A stretch of DNA of 64,000 bases from Sipunculus nudus (lineage: Eukaryota > Annelida > Sipuncula > Golfingiida > Sipunculidae). Below are positions 1 through 14,384 of the stretch, piece after piece. The stretch lies in NCBI GenBank assembly GCA_026874595.1, contig CM049321.1, positions 25,965,479 to 26,029,478 on the forward strand, written 5' to 3'. How positions within the stretch are numbered: the first letter of the stretch is position 1; each line of letters starts with the position of its first letter. Position numbers and translations under genes: made by a program. Under the pieces are notes generated by a model that did no database searches, had not been told where the DNA came from, and saw nothing but the letters and a program-made list of their open reading frames with translations.

Positions 1-625
1 CCACACATCCTTCACGAAGGCCTTATAAGAACTTTTCACAACCAAATTTACCCTCAGATCATTAATATGTATACAGAGGAAGCCAGAATTCACATGAATT
101 CTTTGTCAAAAGGTGGAGGATTATGCATCTTTAATACGAGAACATTAAAAATCGAGATTTTTTATTGCACGTTTCATTCCATTCTTATTTCCCAGAATAT
201 GTTTTAAATCATATATATGTCATTGTAACATATATTGAATTACCCTTGAAAAAACTTTCGAGAGAGATATCTTCATTATAAAGATTGGTTGATTAGAAGT
301 CAAGATATTCACATTTATTTTACCCCAAAAACTGATACCACATTTAGGTTACCCCAAAAACGGATACCACAATTTGACAGTAACACCCCCTTAGCAGTGC
401 TCTAGAGGTGTCAGGCTACCATAATAAAAATTCAGACCTTGGCTGTGTGGTGGGTTGAATGACAAACCTTTTGCAAGGTCCGTGCTCCCTGACTAATATA
501 ATCAGAGGAATTTGTGTTTCGCCTTATATGATCTAAGTCCATCTTCGGCTTTATGATTTAACCATTTAAAATCTGGTATAAGTATGGTTATCTTCACTTT
601 ATCTAAACAATTTATCCTGTTTCAG
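1..625. other. Upstream non-coding sequence
   Basis: AT-rich sequence with no exon I can support. It probably is an intron or the 5' flank of the ankyrin gene. A small near-direct repeat (CCCCAAAAAC followed by T/G and GATACCA) occurs at about 323 and 352. The first exon of the ankyrin gene may lie outside the window. Confidence 0.4.
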
Positions 626-661
626 TTACAAATGCCGGTGTGGGAATTAGATCTGAAAAAG
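626..661 (+). CDS. Ankyrin gene, short exon before TM exon
   Basis: Acceptor TTTCAG, donor AAG|GTGAGG, 36 nt, phase 0 at both ends, open frame of 12 codons (includes PVWELDLKK and an internal Met). It fits the phase of the following exon but is short, so it could be chance. Confidence 0.45.
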
Positions 662-1411
662 GTGAGGCTTATAAATGAGAAAACGTAAGAATTACAACTG
701 TGCGGTAATATTTTAACTCTGATACTTTATTTCTCTTTAAAAAAAACAAACAACAATTAAAGTGTTATACAGAGCACAAAGCATTAGATGTGTAATAATA
801 AACGCGTTAAGTAAAAGAGACATTAAAAATGAAATAACAAACGTGTTAGGCAGAACATTATATATTTCAAAGAGACTTAAATCGTGTCACAGTAACAGGT
901 ACCAGAAAAATAACATTAATTCTAACAGCGGTTGTATATGTTATAGTCATTTTATAGGGTTTTTTTCGAACTCTATAATTTCTTTACTGATTACATAATA
1001 AGACATTTTTTCAGGTCTCCAACATGTGTTTTGGCTGTTATGTTTCTTTGGTCCTGATGATGATCATCATCTTGTGCACTCTGGTGAGATATCATTCCGT
1101 TGCAATTAGGCTTTCGCTCGCTCGTAGTTTCTGAAAAATATTTTTCACAAAATTTCCCAATTTATGTCGAATTCCTAAGGTTATAAGGGAAATATGGAAA
1201 ATGACCCTCTTAGACCCCCGAGGAGTCGGGTAACAACAAATTAGTGTCACCGTTGATTATATAGATTCTATTTAATACTTCTTTTTTATTACAATTTTGA
1301 AAGTCTCTCATTGCAATATTTCACTGCAGGCATTTAAGTTGATTTGTATAGCAGAATTAATTTTTTTTATTTAAACTATTGCGTTACGTAAGAAAACACC
1401 ATGATGAGTTA

Positions 1412-1449
<38 letters not shown>

Positions 1450-1643
1450 ATATATATATATATATATAATGGTATCGTAAATACTTCTACTTTCAAGTGG
1501 GGAGTCCCTGTTATACATGTTGCGGTATCCTCTGGCTCAAGCTTGTTGACTCACATGTGTCTCAAACTTGGAAGAGATGTCAATCAGGAAAATTTGGTAG
1601 GTGGTATACCGTTTGCCTTTTTCGCTTCAGTTTGAATAGCGTG

Positions 1644-1696
<53 letters not shown>

Positions 1697-2416
1697 TCAC
1701 TCCTTAGTCCTTACATTTGTTAATTTAGCTGCCTATTTGCCCATGTGGCTCGGGTTTCGGTCTAGGTTAGTCCTTGGGAAGGAGAGCGCGGCAGCTATTG
1801 TGTCAGTTTTGCATGGACCAGAAATTCTCTTGTAGTACGTTTTTAATGCGTTTATTCTCGTTGTCCGTAAAGAGTAGTATTTCAACAATCTGTGTGGTAA
1901 AAGAAATAACAAAAAGAGTCCCCGGTTCCTTACTTGACCTGTTCTTCTTGGCGACTCGATGTTACCAGCCCCAGCCCGGGACTCCCCATGTGTTTTTTTC
2001 TCTCTCCCGGCTGACTCTACTAAAATTATTTCTCATGGGCAGACCGTCCAATGGTCACTCTATTAAACTAATTTCGATTGGATAAATCAAATCAACTGAA
2101 TTGAGGCTGTAACTAAATCTGAGCTATCCGTGACATCATTGTCCAGATGGCCTCGGACACTGACAAAGACCGGCCATCGGAGATATCGCTTGTTGATATT
2201 AAGCAATTAATCTGCCTTTCCTGACACCCCGGTACCCGGCGCCGACCTATTATTATGTCATAACCCTACCCTCCGGCCAGAGCGACCCGTATCTGGCTTG
2301 ACACGTGTGATAAGTTGCACATACGTCCCAACCTATAATTACTATAATTTTCCTTTTCTAAATTTATCATTAAAAATCTGGTCTACAAATACACGTTTTA
2401 CTTAAATCATCTGACA

Positions 2417-2466
<50 letters not shown>

Positions 2467-2661
2467 CTGCAGGTTTTCTGCAAGCAACAACTACTAGAGT
2501 GCTCTATGGCATTTCACCAGAGCTTAATAATTATACAAAATGAAGACGAGTCAAGTATTTTCAGACATTTTACTACTACTTAGTTTCGTGCTAGATGTTG
2601 TTGCACTCGTCAGGTATGCCTGACGAGTGCAACAACATCTAGCACGAAACTACGTAGTAGT

Positions 2662-2718
<57 letters not shown>

Positions 2719-3002
2719 TGGCAGACAATTGCAAATTGCTTTTTTATTATAGGGTGGGAAAACTCCACTTCACATAGCAGCATCCGGGGGTCATATAGAA
2801 ATTGGTCGACTCCTCTTGCAGTATGGCGCTGATGTAAACAGAGAAACAAAGGTTTGATTTTGGGACTTCCAGGTCTGTTTTGTTTGACATGCACAGGTGT
2901 TCCTTTTTCATAATTATTCAGAATATATTCAACCCTGGTGTTTCAAACCTTGTTGTTGAACAATCAGTTTGTTGACGTTACAATACAGGCTTCTTAATTT
3001 GT

Positions 3003-3058
<56 letters not shown>

Positions 3059-3637
3059 ATATATATATATCGAAAGTTAAGATAAACAGTGACGCCTTTT
3101 AGATAGACTAAATAGTTTATTAACACACGAGCTTTCGAAGTAAAAAGACTTCTTCGTCAGGTGGTAATTAAGTGGGAACGTGTGCAGAGATTATAGCATT
3201 TTAGCATTCGACTGGGGACTCGGTAAGGGACTTCCATTGGAAATGGCGGGCTGTACCACGGAGGGCCGCACTTTGGATCCGGCGACCATTCGACGTGGCG
3301 TCATAATATGGATGACGTCGACCTTCATTCGGTTTCGCGGAATTCCCGAGTGAACCGATGTGTACTCACTGTATCCCGCCCACCCAGGGCATCATGGTTA
3401 TAATATTACTAAATATCCAGTCAACAGTAAGTACACTGTTACTGGCATTATGGGCTCTATACATTGTCGTTCCATCATATATAATCTCTTTACACGTTCC
3501 CACTTAATTACCACCAGACGAAGAAGTCTTTGTACTTCGAAAGCTCGTGTTTAATAAACTAGTTAGTCTATCTAAAAGGCGCCACTGTTTATCTTAACTT
3601 TCGCTTCAACTACAGACTAACAAGGCTATACCATTTA

Positions 3638-3684
<47 letters not shown>

Positions 3685-4950
3685 TGTAAACCATACACAA
3701 GCATTGGTTCACAGGATTTTAACGATTCTTTATTTCATCTTTTCACATTGTATGTAGTGGCACCATCAAGTAGTGACAAGGTTATTATATAGTTTTGGAC
3801 TTACCCTGATCTAACTAATATCTAAAAGCCTTGCTTTCATTGGAAATATTTTACCATTGAAATATGGATAGATAATTTTCATAAATAATATTTTGAATAA
3901 TATATAATTGCGCACTAGTCTTTGTAAATTATATCTAAACCCCACCATGATTTTTGGTGGATTAATGTATTTATCAAATTATTTCACACAGAGTGGACTC
4001 ACGCCTCTCCACCTGGCCATACTTGGTGATTCTTTGAGATTTGTGCAGCTCCTCCTAGAATATGATGCGGACATGGAAATAAAAGAAAAGGTATAAAATA
4101 TAATAATAGATTAATGCAACATAAATCATTATAATATTAGCTTATAAATATATCCATGTTCATATTTACAGTTTAGCTCAGTAAACTCGAAGTCTAATGA
4201 GCAAAAGACGTCTTTCCTTCCCGCCGCCCAATAACAGGGCACAAGTCGAGGATAAGATGACATGTTTAAACTATTTTACTATAAGAATTTAGTGTGCAGA
4301 TTGAAAAGTACAACCTGATGGCAAAATTACGTTTTTTTAACCATAGAAGAAAGATTTTTTTTTCAAAAAAGGTTTGTAAAATTAAAATATCTGTAATAAA
4401 TTTTAATATATGTGCCAACACGCAATTACAAACAAACATTTGAATCTCAAATTTTATTTAAACTGCATTTTTCCAAATATTTTGATCATCCTCGAAGTCT
4501 GACACTTATTAGTAAATATTGATATAATGGCTTTATCTATTATCATGATATTTGGCCCCCTAATTAATATTAAAAAAATTTAACTCTTACATAAGATGGA
4601 TGGCGCCATTAATTTACTGACTTATTGATTTTACGCATTTTCATATTAAAGTGTTTGGCAGAAGTCGTAACTGCAGAGGAACATTTTTTATGATAACCTG
4701 CTTTTTCCAACATCTTTAGGAATCATGTAACAGTCCATCATCATTACATCAATACTATTATATTTTATATTTTAGTCTGGACTTACAGCTTTAGAGTTCG
4801 CTATATATACGAAGAACACCAACATTTTAGATCTATTGCTTAAAAATGGTGCTGAAGCCAACCTTATTACGGTTAGTAAATAATATTTTCTATCATGTTG
4901 CCAAATGTTTTACAGAAACAATAAATGTAACAGTTTCCAGTAAAACATAC

Positions 4951-5004
<54 letters not shown>

Positions 5005-5044
5005 TATTATTATAATATATTATTATAAGAAATTGTTATATACA

Positions 5045-5087
<43 letters not shown>

Positions 5088-8000
5088 GTAGAATGAACTT
5101 AACTAAGGTTTTTGCAGGCATTTTATTACTAATTAGTTTCGTACCACATCCTCAGAGCGTGTGCCACTCTCCAGATGATGTAGCCTAATAGTGCAGATGT
5201 ACTAACATGGTGCAGCAACATCAGACAAAAGGAGCAATATTCCTTCATAACATTTGAGTTATAGATATCTAGCCAACCTGTTAAATGCTGCACTCAACTT
5301 CGCCTCAAATACATAGAGATCACACCAGAGGAACGGAAAAATCATCACACATGCGAAAAAAACCCTGCCTATACCACTATATCACCATGGAGCAGCCATG
5401 GGGGAAAAGGAATTCATCTGAATCATTCAATGTTACAATTGGCAGTTACGACGGCGCCAAAACTTGCGAGCTAGTCGGCACATTCTTACTCTATGAAATC
5501 ACAAAAGGCACAACAAAAATTTTGGTCTATATAGGGATGATGGCACAACAAAAGCATCCACTCCGCCAAAAAGAGAACATGAAAAAAATCAGTGCCACAT
5601 TCAAGAGCCACGAAATAAAAATAACAATCGAAGCAAACAGATAGAAAAAAATACAGAGAGACAAACCAGTCAGAAGAAAAATAAACAACAACGAAACATA
5701 TGGTTCAACCCTCCATACAGTAGAAAGGTCACCACCAAAATCGGCCAAATTTTCTTGAGAATACTTGACGAAAAAATTGCCCAAAAAACATGTACTACAC
5801 AAGCTGTTTAACCGCAACACAGTCAAAGTCAGCTACAGGTGCATGTCCAACTTAGAACATTGATGGGCACAATTAAACTATCATCTGCAAGAACAGAACC
5901 GCGACGACTAAGCAGTGAAACTGAAGAAAACCCCACAGACTGCCCTATTTCCAGAAAATGCCGAACAGAGTCAGTAGTTTACCGGGCGACATCACAAATG
6001 CAGCCAGTAGACAAAGCACAGAACTCAGCAAATATATCTTGGAACTAAAAGATAACAATGTGCGCCATAATATCACGTAGAAAATACTTTAAAAAAAGCA
6101 AAACCCCACTCCCTACCCTAATGTAATTTGTGTCTCTGGGAAAAATGCTTTATCAAAAGCCGACCTAAAGTCACAAAACTCAACAAACAGAATGAACTCG
6201 TGACGTCATGCAGACATGCAAACAAATTTCTTCTCATTCAAACAAATTTCTTTCCTGTCACGCCAACACCAAGCCAGCGACCGGTAACAACAACCATCGA
6301 AGCGCATCATAAATCCCTAGTAACTATACACCTCAAGTCCTAGCCACTCGGACTCAGTGAGAACACCAGAAGCCGGCCCTCAGCAAAGATAAACGACACT
6401 GTACTGCTGACCCTGACCCCAGCTGACTTACTATAAACAAAGACCCCTATAAGCGGGATTTAATGGCAATGGACACTATTAGGCTATATCATCTGAAGAT
6501 TGCCACACCCTCTGAGCATGTGGTACGAAATTAATTAGTAATAAAATTCCTGGGAAAAAACATATTTTAGTTCATTCTACATAAAATTAAAATGCTCTGG
6601 TCATCCATTGAGCAGTCTGCCATCAGTTTTTGCCAAAAAAAATGATGACTACGTACAACTGTATATATATATATATATATATATATAGTTATAACATGTC
6701 ATGTTTTATTTATGATGTTTCATCAAAAGTATGTTGGATTTTAATTATTGTAATAATAAACTGACTGACTGGGGATTACACAAAATAAGCTGTTACAGCC
6801 ATGGGACAACTGAATAAGCTACATTTCGTGCTGGTCTAGGGGGCCGCTTGAAGATCATGGTCATGCCATCGTCCTAAAATGGTATATGTCACAAGCCTGC
6901 ACACGTGCCTTGTATGTCTTGAGAGCTGACTACACAGCCCATCTGTACTGAAAGAAAACGTTCCAGGCACCCAAACTTTTGTCAGTGACCGAATAAGATT
7001 TTCCTGCAACGGACCATTAGTGAGCCCTCATGCTCATGAATTCAAATAAAGAAAATCCTGTTATACAAGAAGTAAAATCACAAGTGAACTCCAATGATTT
7101 GAAATACTGAAACAAAGACAATCATGAGTGACAAGCCTATATAAAATGAGCTCAAATGATAGGCATATACCATCTGAGCTCCGGGGCCATGACATTCACC
7201 AGGAGATAAAGTAAGTGACCATAAATGAACTGTTGGCGCTAACATATATTCATATAAGACTGATTAAAAATGAAGAAGTCTGTGAAAGAACATTGAAAGA
7301 AAAGAAGAACTATACAGAAGTGAATTATATATATATATATATCGCGAACTATTATACGCTAAAGTGAAATGCTCAAAGAAGACAGAGAGTCTCGTGAGGA
7401 GACAATGCTTTCAGTTACTTATATTGGACTGTGATTATTTCATTATGCAATTTGGAATCACTGGTGTAACATGCACATTATTCCCAGGTCAGTTCTTTTG
7501 TTTATCATTTCATGCAAGTCATTGTATAATCAGGTATTTGTAAAAGCTTTATTCAATATGTGATAAATTAGTATATTATATCAGATTGTAGTCATTTGGT
7601 ATATTACCAACTTGTGTGACAGATCATGAGTTTGCTGTACAGCTTTAACAGATGAAAGTATGCCTGAAAAATAAGAGATATCTGTGAGGTCATAACAGGA
7701 AAATTGGGGGCTTGTGCCGCAATTTGAACGATTTTCGGGTACTTGAATAATTTATGGGAAAATTTTAGCTTTCTTTTTTTATAAAATGTTTAATTGGCAT
7801 TGATTCTTTTACAAGCATATCAAGAGTTGGCAATAAACCAATCGGCATAATGCCATAATTTAAGGTTGAGGAATTTTTGTCAGGAGAGATAACATCAGTC
7901 AGTGTCAGAGCATTGAGAAAAGATCAGAGTGTTGACCTAGCTGAATATCTAAAACTGTCAGTTTCTAAAAGGGATGAAAATCAAAACATATTGTAGGTTG

Positions 8001-11000
8001 TTATTGGAGAATTAGAAAAGAGTGGTTTAGTTGAAACTGTAGAGGAGTTAGATACGAGTGAGAAAGAGAAAGAAGTGGATCGATCAGATATGGATAGACT
8101 AACGTTTCTGTTAGAAATTAGAAAATTAGAATTGATGCATGAAAGGAAGATGAGGAAACTTTAATTAGAAATTCAAAATAGAGCTAGGGCTGCAACACAA
8201 CCTAGCTATGATATCGCAAATGAAATAAGACTTGTACCTTAGTTTAAAGAAAGAGATGTTGAAAAATATTTTTGCATTTTGATCAAATATCCCGAAGTAT
8301 GGGATGGAATAAAGAAATATGGTCTGTATTAATACAAAGCGTACTAGTTGGGAAGGCCCAGGAAATTTATTTTTCATTGTCGGAGGAACAATAAGCAAAC
8401 TTCGAGGTGGTACGGGAGTCGATATTGAGAGACTATGACTGGTTCCTGAAGCCTATGGGCATAAGTTCAGGAAAGCTCAGAAACAACCAAATCAAACATA
8501 TGTGGAATATGCTGGAGATAAGGAAACAACCTCTGATAGATGGCGCAAGGCCGAGAGAATAGAGAATGGGTTTGGCAAATTAAGATAACTAATCTTAGTT
8601 GAGATGTTTAAAAATTGTATAGGGGAGGATCTAAAGACATAACAGAGCTTAAGATAAAAGAGTAGAGCAAGCCTGAAATAGCAGCTGATGAGTACGCACC
8701 CAATCACAAGATATCATCCCGTGGTGGTGAGTTAAGAAACTGGCCCCCGTTGCAAGTGGTTATGGCCAACATGAGAAAGGATGAGTGTAGGGAAGAAAGA
8801 AAGTAGGAGTAAAGACAGAAAGCCAGAAACAGTGATATACAAATAACAGAAGTGCACATAGTTCAGGGTCATTGCCAAGAGGGCCCACCTGTCACTACTG
8901 TTAAAGGAGGGGACATCATGTCAGACTGCTGGTTTCTGAAGAAATATAAACAAGAAGGGAAGTCACTCATAGGATGGTCAATAAAACTAGATGCTCATAA
9001 GCAAATGTAAAAAAACAGGTGTTAGGAATGAAAATGAAAATAGAGAGGAAATTAATGTTAGATATAAATGTTTTGTGTCGAAGGGACAAGTGAGCAAAAC
9101 GGGTGATCAAGTGGGAAGGTCAGTTTATATACTGAGGGATACAGGGGACACACAGTCCCTGGTGCTTGATAATGTTGTACCTTTAGGGGTAGCTACATAC
9201 ACAGATACTGATTTATTAGTGCAAGGGACAGATGGAGGATACATGATACATGAGTGTACCACTACATTAAAATGTAGCTGAAATCTGACTTTGGTCAATG
9301 ACCGAATAAGATTTTATGCAACGGACCATGAGTGAACCCTCATACTCATGAATTCAAATAAAGAAAATCCTGTTTTACAAGAAGTAAAATAACAAGTGAA
9401 CTCAAATGATTAGAAATACTGAAATAAAGACAATCATGAGTGACAAGCCTATATAAGATGAGCTCAAATGATGTGAAAATAGGCATTTACTATATGAGCT
9501 CCGGAGCCACGACATTCACCAGAAGTAAGTGACCAGAAATGAACTGTTACGTTAGCGCTAACATATTAATATAAGACTGAAGAAATCTGTGAAAGAACAT
9601 TGAAAAAAGAGAAGAACTATAAAGAAGTGAATTATATATAGATTTCACGAACTATTATACACTACAGTGAAATAATCAAAGAAGACAAAGAGTCTCGTGA
9701 GGAGACAATGCTTTCAGTGACTTATATTGGACTTTGTGATTATTTCGTTATGCAATTCGGAATAACTGGTGTTACATGCACATTATTCCAAGGTCAGTTC
9801 TCTTGTTTTTCATTGCATGAAAGTCATTATATAATCATGTATTTGTAAAAGCTATGTTCAATATGCATTAAATAAGTATATCATATCAAATTGTAGTCAT
9901 GCGGTATATTACCAACTTGTGTGGCAGATCATGAATTTGCTGTACGGCTTTAACAGATGAAAGTATGCCTGAAAAATATGAGATGTCTGTAAGGTCGTAA
10001 CAATTTACGTTCCAATTTAGTTGCTTACAACTTAGAAAATATAATATAAGTTGGATACCCGTATTTATTCCATTGTCGCAGTATTTTGTAACTTTGAGAG
10101 GATCTTATGGCAGAGCATGCCGACTGTGACACGCAAGTCTCTTCTACTTTAATTGCTTACGTACATTCCACTAAATATTACTTTATATCTTTAATTTCAT
10201 TTAATTGTGATGATCTTTTACGTTATAATTTTATTTGGAAAATTTACAAGCAGAATGCAATCTCCTATTAAAATCTCTCCTATAAAATAAATTTGCTCCG
10301 GTATAAAGATTTATTTCATGGTAGTCATATCTTCAGAAACAATTTTTTAAATAATTTTGTATAAAAATCTACAACTCTATATCAATTTTTCCCTTAGCAG
10401 CTCCACTATGATATTACCATTATTTTGATTATTTTATGTCAGCACGTTCAAGGAAAACTGAAAGTTTAATAAGTACTTTTGCACAATGATTCCCTGTAAA
10501 TAACTATAGCCTACCTGTGGAGGCAACCGTAGTTCTTGAAGTGTAGGCAAGTAGGCCTTACACAGTAGGCAATAAGAAAAAACTGAGTACTAGAAGTATT
10601 AAATATTGCTGGGAAAAGAGTACTGGAACAGAAATCAAGAACAAACGATAATTTAACAGAGCATTTGAGCAACACCACGTGATTTTTTTTCAGAAGGATC
10701 GTACCCCAATCACCTTTGCCTTGTATCAGAAAAACCATGATGCTCTTATATTTATTTTTAAAATCATGTCATTCCTGATAAGCTTTTAAATATATTTCTA
10801 CATATCTTTAACCTAATTTTCAGAACCGCAGCCTTCCCCTGGTCACTGCCATCATTATGGATGACGCTAAAGCCGTCCGTCTCCTGCTAGATTACGGAGC
10901 TGATCCTGAAATGACACATAATGTATCCATATTTTTCATTTCATATGCTTACAACTAAGACATGCCTTAAACGATTTTTTTCGAGTATAAATATTAATTA

Positions 11001-13172
11001 TACAATATTAAACGAGGTTTAAACAGGATAAAACAAACAGATTATGAATCTCTTAAGCACATACATTTGCTCATTTGGAGGAAAACTAAATTTTTTAATA
11101 CAACGTCCGATACGGAGAAAGCCTAGTGTTTTGTATTGGTTCATAAAAATGCGCATTCTCATCATACACATCTGAACAATATTGCAAATGTATTTCATCG
11201 TTACAATGTGAAAACAAACGTTTTCCTACATCACAGTCGGACAGTCGATCTCGTGATACCCATGATAAGTGTCCATTTCTACTGAAAACCGCTGCTCGGT
11301 TATTTCATGGTCATTGACACATAGTTTTATCTCTCACTTAAGATCTAATTATCGTATAAAATTTCTAAAGCGTTTATTTTTAAGCAGATTTGTTAACGCT
11401 TGGTTATTTAATAGACCTGTCAACCCCACATGGGATGTAAACAGAATCACGTTTGCTCTGAGATAAGCAACGCCTTCTTTTATCCCTGATTTGCGGTGTA
11501 ACACCTGGACATTTCAAAATTGTATTTATACTTGTTTTTATAGAACAGACTCGCCACGCAAATCCATGAATCCAAATCTCTTTCTTCTTTCAAAAAATGT
11601 TGAAACGTCATATATGTTTATTGAAAAACAGCACTTGTAGAATGAGCTATCCTGTTGAAATATGTTGTAACAAATAAATAAAATTAGCATATCAAAACTA
11701 AAGGCAATTAAATACATAATACATACAAAAGGTCACAAGAAACAGTTAAAATCAATATTAATGGGATGGAAAGAAGTTTACATTTGAATATTCCCACATT
11801 TTTATAAACATAAACATTTAAATGAGTACTGCAGTTTTACATCATGCATGAGAAAATTAAGTCATTCCATTATTTCAGATCTGAGCACATAATTATACAG
11901 ACTAAAACGAATCTACGTCATGTGGTTCTTCCAGGGTGTGCTACCAATTTTTCAAGCAATGTACCAGAATAACACGGACGTCCTTCAGATTTTAATTAAG
12001 GGTGGAGCCGATCCCAACAGTTTTCGAGAGGTATGATTAATGAATAGTTGATAATATTTAACCAAACGGGATTTTCTTAGGAACTATCTGTTATAATCCT
12101 ACAATACCACAGAAATTGCTGTAAGTCTGCGACCTACTTGTATATTAAAAATGTTCAAAATTTTGCTTTTGGGGCATATAGCTATGTTAAAAGCTTGTTC
12201 TGTATCTTTGATCTTAAAGTTCTAATCAGCTCAAATGAAACTTTTCTTAAGCACCATAATTTTTCTAATTGTTGCCTCCATTCCTCATGTTTGATACTCA
12301 TGAAATGTTCCCACCTAATTCTTGGACAGATTTTAGCCTGTAAAATATATGAAAATTATTTTGCTCATAAAATGATATCAACTTTCCAAAATCTGCACTG
12401 TTATTTATTTTCTTGGATTCAGTTATATTTATTGTAACCGTTTTTCTTTACCGGTAGTGTGTTGATTAATGGGATCGTTGATTTTAGCTTAAATACTTGC
12501 GTTGGTTTCGATTGGGTACACTGCAATATTTGTGTACACTTTCAGGGATCTAATACTCCCATTCTGCATGCTGTAATCACAAATAACATGGAAGCCCTCA
12601 AGGTTCTCCTGAAAGAAGGAGCCAATCCGAACACAAAAAAGGCAAGTTGGATATTGGACTCAAATACCTTAAACTTTGTTTAGATTCTATAAGTTCTGGT
12701 TCTTTTTAAACAACAGATTCTAGTTATTGTTTGTTAAAACCAATATTTAATTGGACTAAAAAATTTTTTTTTATTATTTTTTTAATATTCACCCATTGAA
12801 ACAATTTTTATATGTACTGCAGTTATTTCTAAATCACACATGAGAAAATTAAACAAATAGACTAAGATGGATTGGAGTACACATTTGTAGGAACTAAAAC
12901 GAATGAATGTATTCTGGTTCTTCCAGGAAATACCGCCGATCTTTCATGCTGTGTATCGGAATAACACGGACGCCCTTCACATACTTATCAAGGGTGGAGC
13001 CGATCCCAACATTTTCCAAGAGGTATGATTTTAAAACAGTTGATAAAATATTTAACCAGAATATTCTTGGAACTAACTTTTCCTATGAAATAATCCTCCA
13101 ATACCACTGGTATTTTTCGTGTATTACAAATGTATCTTGTTCTTGAACGTCCCAAAATTTGCTTTTGAGAAA

Positions 13173-13261
<89 letters not shown>

Positions 13262-14310
13262 AATGTCTGCTAAGAATTTTAAATTATTTGAACGATTGCC
13301 ATTTTTGGTAAAAGACTTTAGGTAGCAATCATACATTCCCTGTGAACCTGTCCTTGTCCTTCAAAGTAAAATCAGGCGAAAATTTTTTTTTCTTTAACCA
13401 TAACATTTGAAGTAATGTATGATGGAGTGTTGCATTTCTCCATACACTTGTAATACAAGATGTGGAAAATAGGTTCTTGGAAGTTGTGAACTACACTAAA
13501 GGACTTGGCTTGGATTTTCAAGGCCATATCAGCGCAACTATAGCGCATCGTCAACAGTTTTTTTTTGTAATCTTGATAACATTTGAAGAATCTCATGTCT
13601 TTCTAAAACTTAGCAAACCTTTGTTTCAATCAAGTTATCAGACCAGTTTGAAAATTTACCTGGATCTCCAAATTGAATTTTGAAAGAAATTGTAAATCGT
13701 TTAATTAATGAAGAACCTAATTTTTTTCCTTTGAGTTGATATGTTGATCCGGCCATGTATTAGGCCTAGGTATAAAACCTTGAACTGGAACGTTTAATTT
13801 CGAATCCACTGAAAAAATTGTCATGAACCCGTGACTTTCTAATTAGTTCTTTTGTTATACAGGTGTGATACATACAATGTTACAACAAAGGACGATATCG
13901 AAATTTATTGACCTCAGCCTTGTCCCTAAGGAAAATCAGTCGAACTTTAGCTCATCTCTAGAGTTATTTCTAAATCACACATGAGGAAATTAAACAAATA
14001 GACTAAGATGGATTGGAGTACACATTTGTAAGAACTAAAACGAGTGTATGTATACTGGTTCTTCCAGGAATTACCGCCGATCTTTTATGCTGTGTATCGG
14101 AATAACACGGACGCCCTTCGTATACTTATCAAGGGTGGAGCCGATCCCAACATTTTCCAAGAGGTATGATTTTAAAACAGTTGATAAAATATTTAACCAG
14201 AATATTCTTGGAACTAACTTTTCCTATGAAATAATCCTCCGATACCACTGGTATTTTTCGTGTATTACAAATGTATCTTGTTCTTGAACGTCCCAAAATT
14301 TGCTTTTGAG

Positions 14311-14384
<74 letters not shown>

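Larger units (their letters stand above)
5087..6590 (+). mobile_element. Penelope-like retroelement remnant with inverted ends
   Basis: The ends (about 5087-5190 and 6473-6583) are inverted copies, each starting at TTATGTAGAATGAAC. Between them lie decayed reverse-transcriptase and endonuclease-linker sequences typical of Penelope-like elements. Inverted pseudo-terminal repeats and insertion at (TA)n fit the family. Several frame shifts, stops and an internal deletion make it non-functional. It lies in the intron after ankyrin exon 4. Confidence 0.8.
6980..10002 (+). mobile_element. Ty3/Gypsy-type LTR retrotransposon, internally deleted
   Basis: Two long direct repeats of about 0.7 kb flank 1.6 kb that carries decayed gag and protease only; no reverse transcriptase, RNase H or integrase is present. 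LTRs begin TG and end CA. No clear target-site duplication was found. It lies in the same ankyrin-gene intron as the Penelope-like element, on the same strand. Confidence 0.85.
12821..13961 (+). repeat. Tandem 1.1-kb exon-intron unit, copy 1
   Basis: First of three tandem copies of a unit carrying one class A ankyrin exon, flanking intron and a (CT)n(TA)n microsatellite. It starts at AGTTATTTCTAAATC; the same start recurs at 13962 and 15085, periods 1141 and 1123. Copies are highly alike; length differences lie largely in the microsatellite. Confidence 0.92.

Noticed and set aside
3133-3160. Hammerhead in the foldback arms (CTGACGA ... GAAA on the - strand)
   Set aside because: The core words are present, but stem II needs an extra unpaired base and no stem III or cleavage site can be drawn. 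Left as an element motif only; the same holds for 55890-55925.
12642-12646. GT donor 4 nt downstream of the class B exons
   Set aside because: Using it adds 4 nt and breaks the phase-0 frame into the next exon at all three sites.
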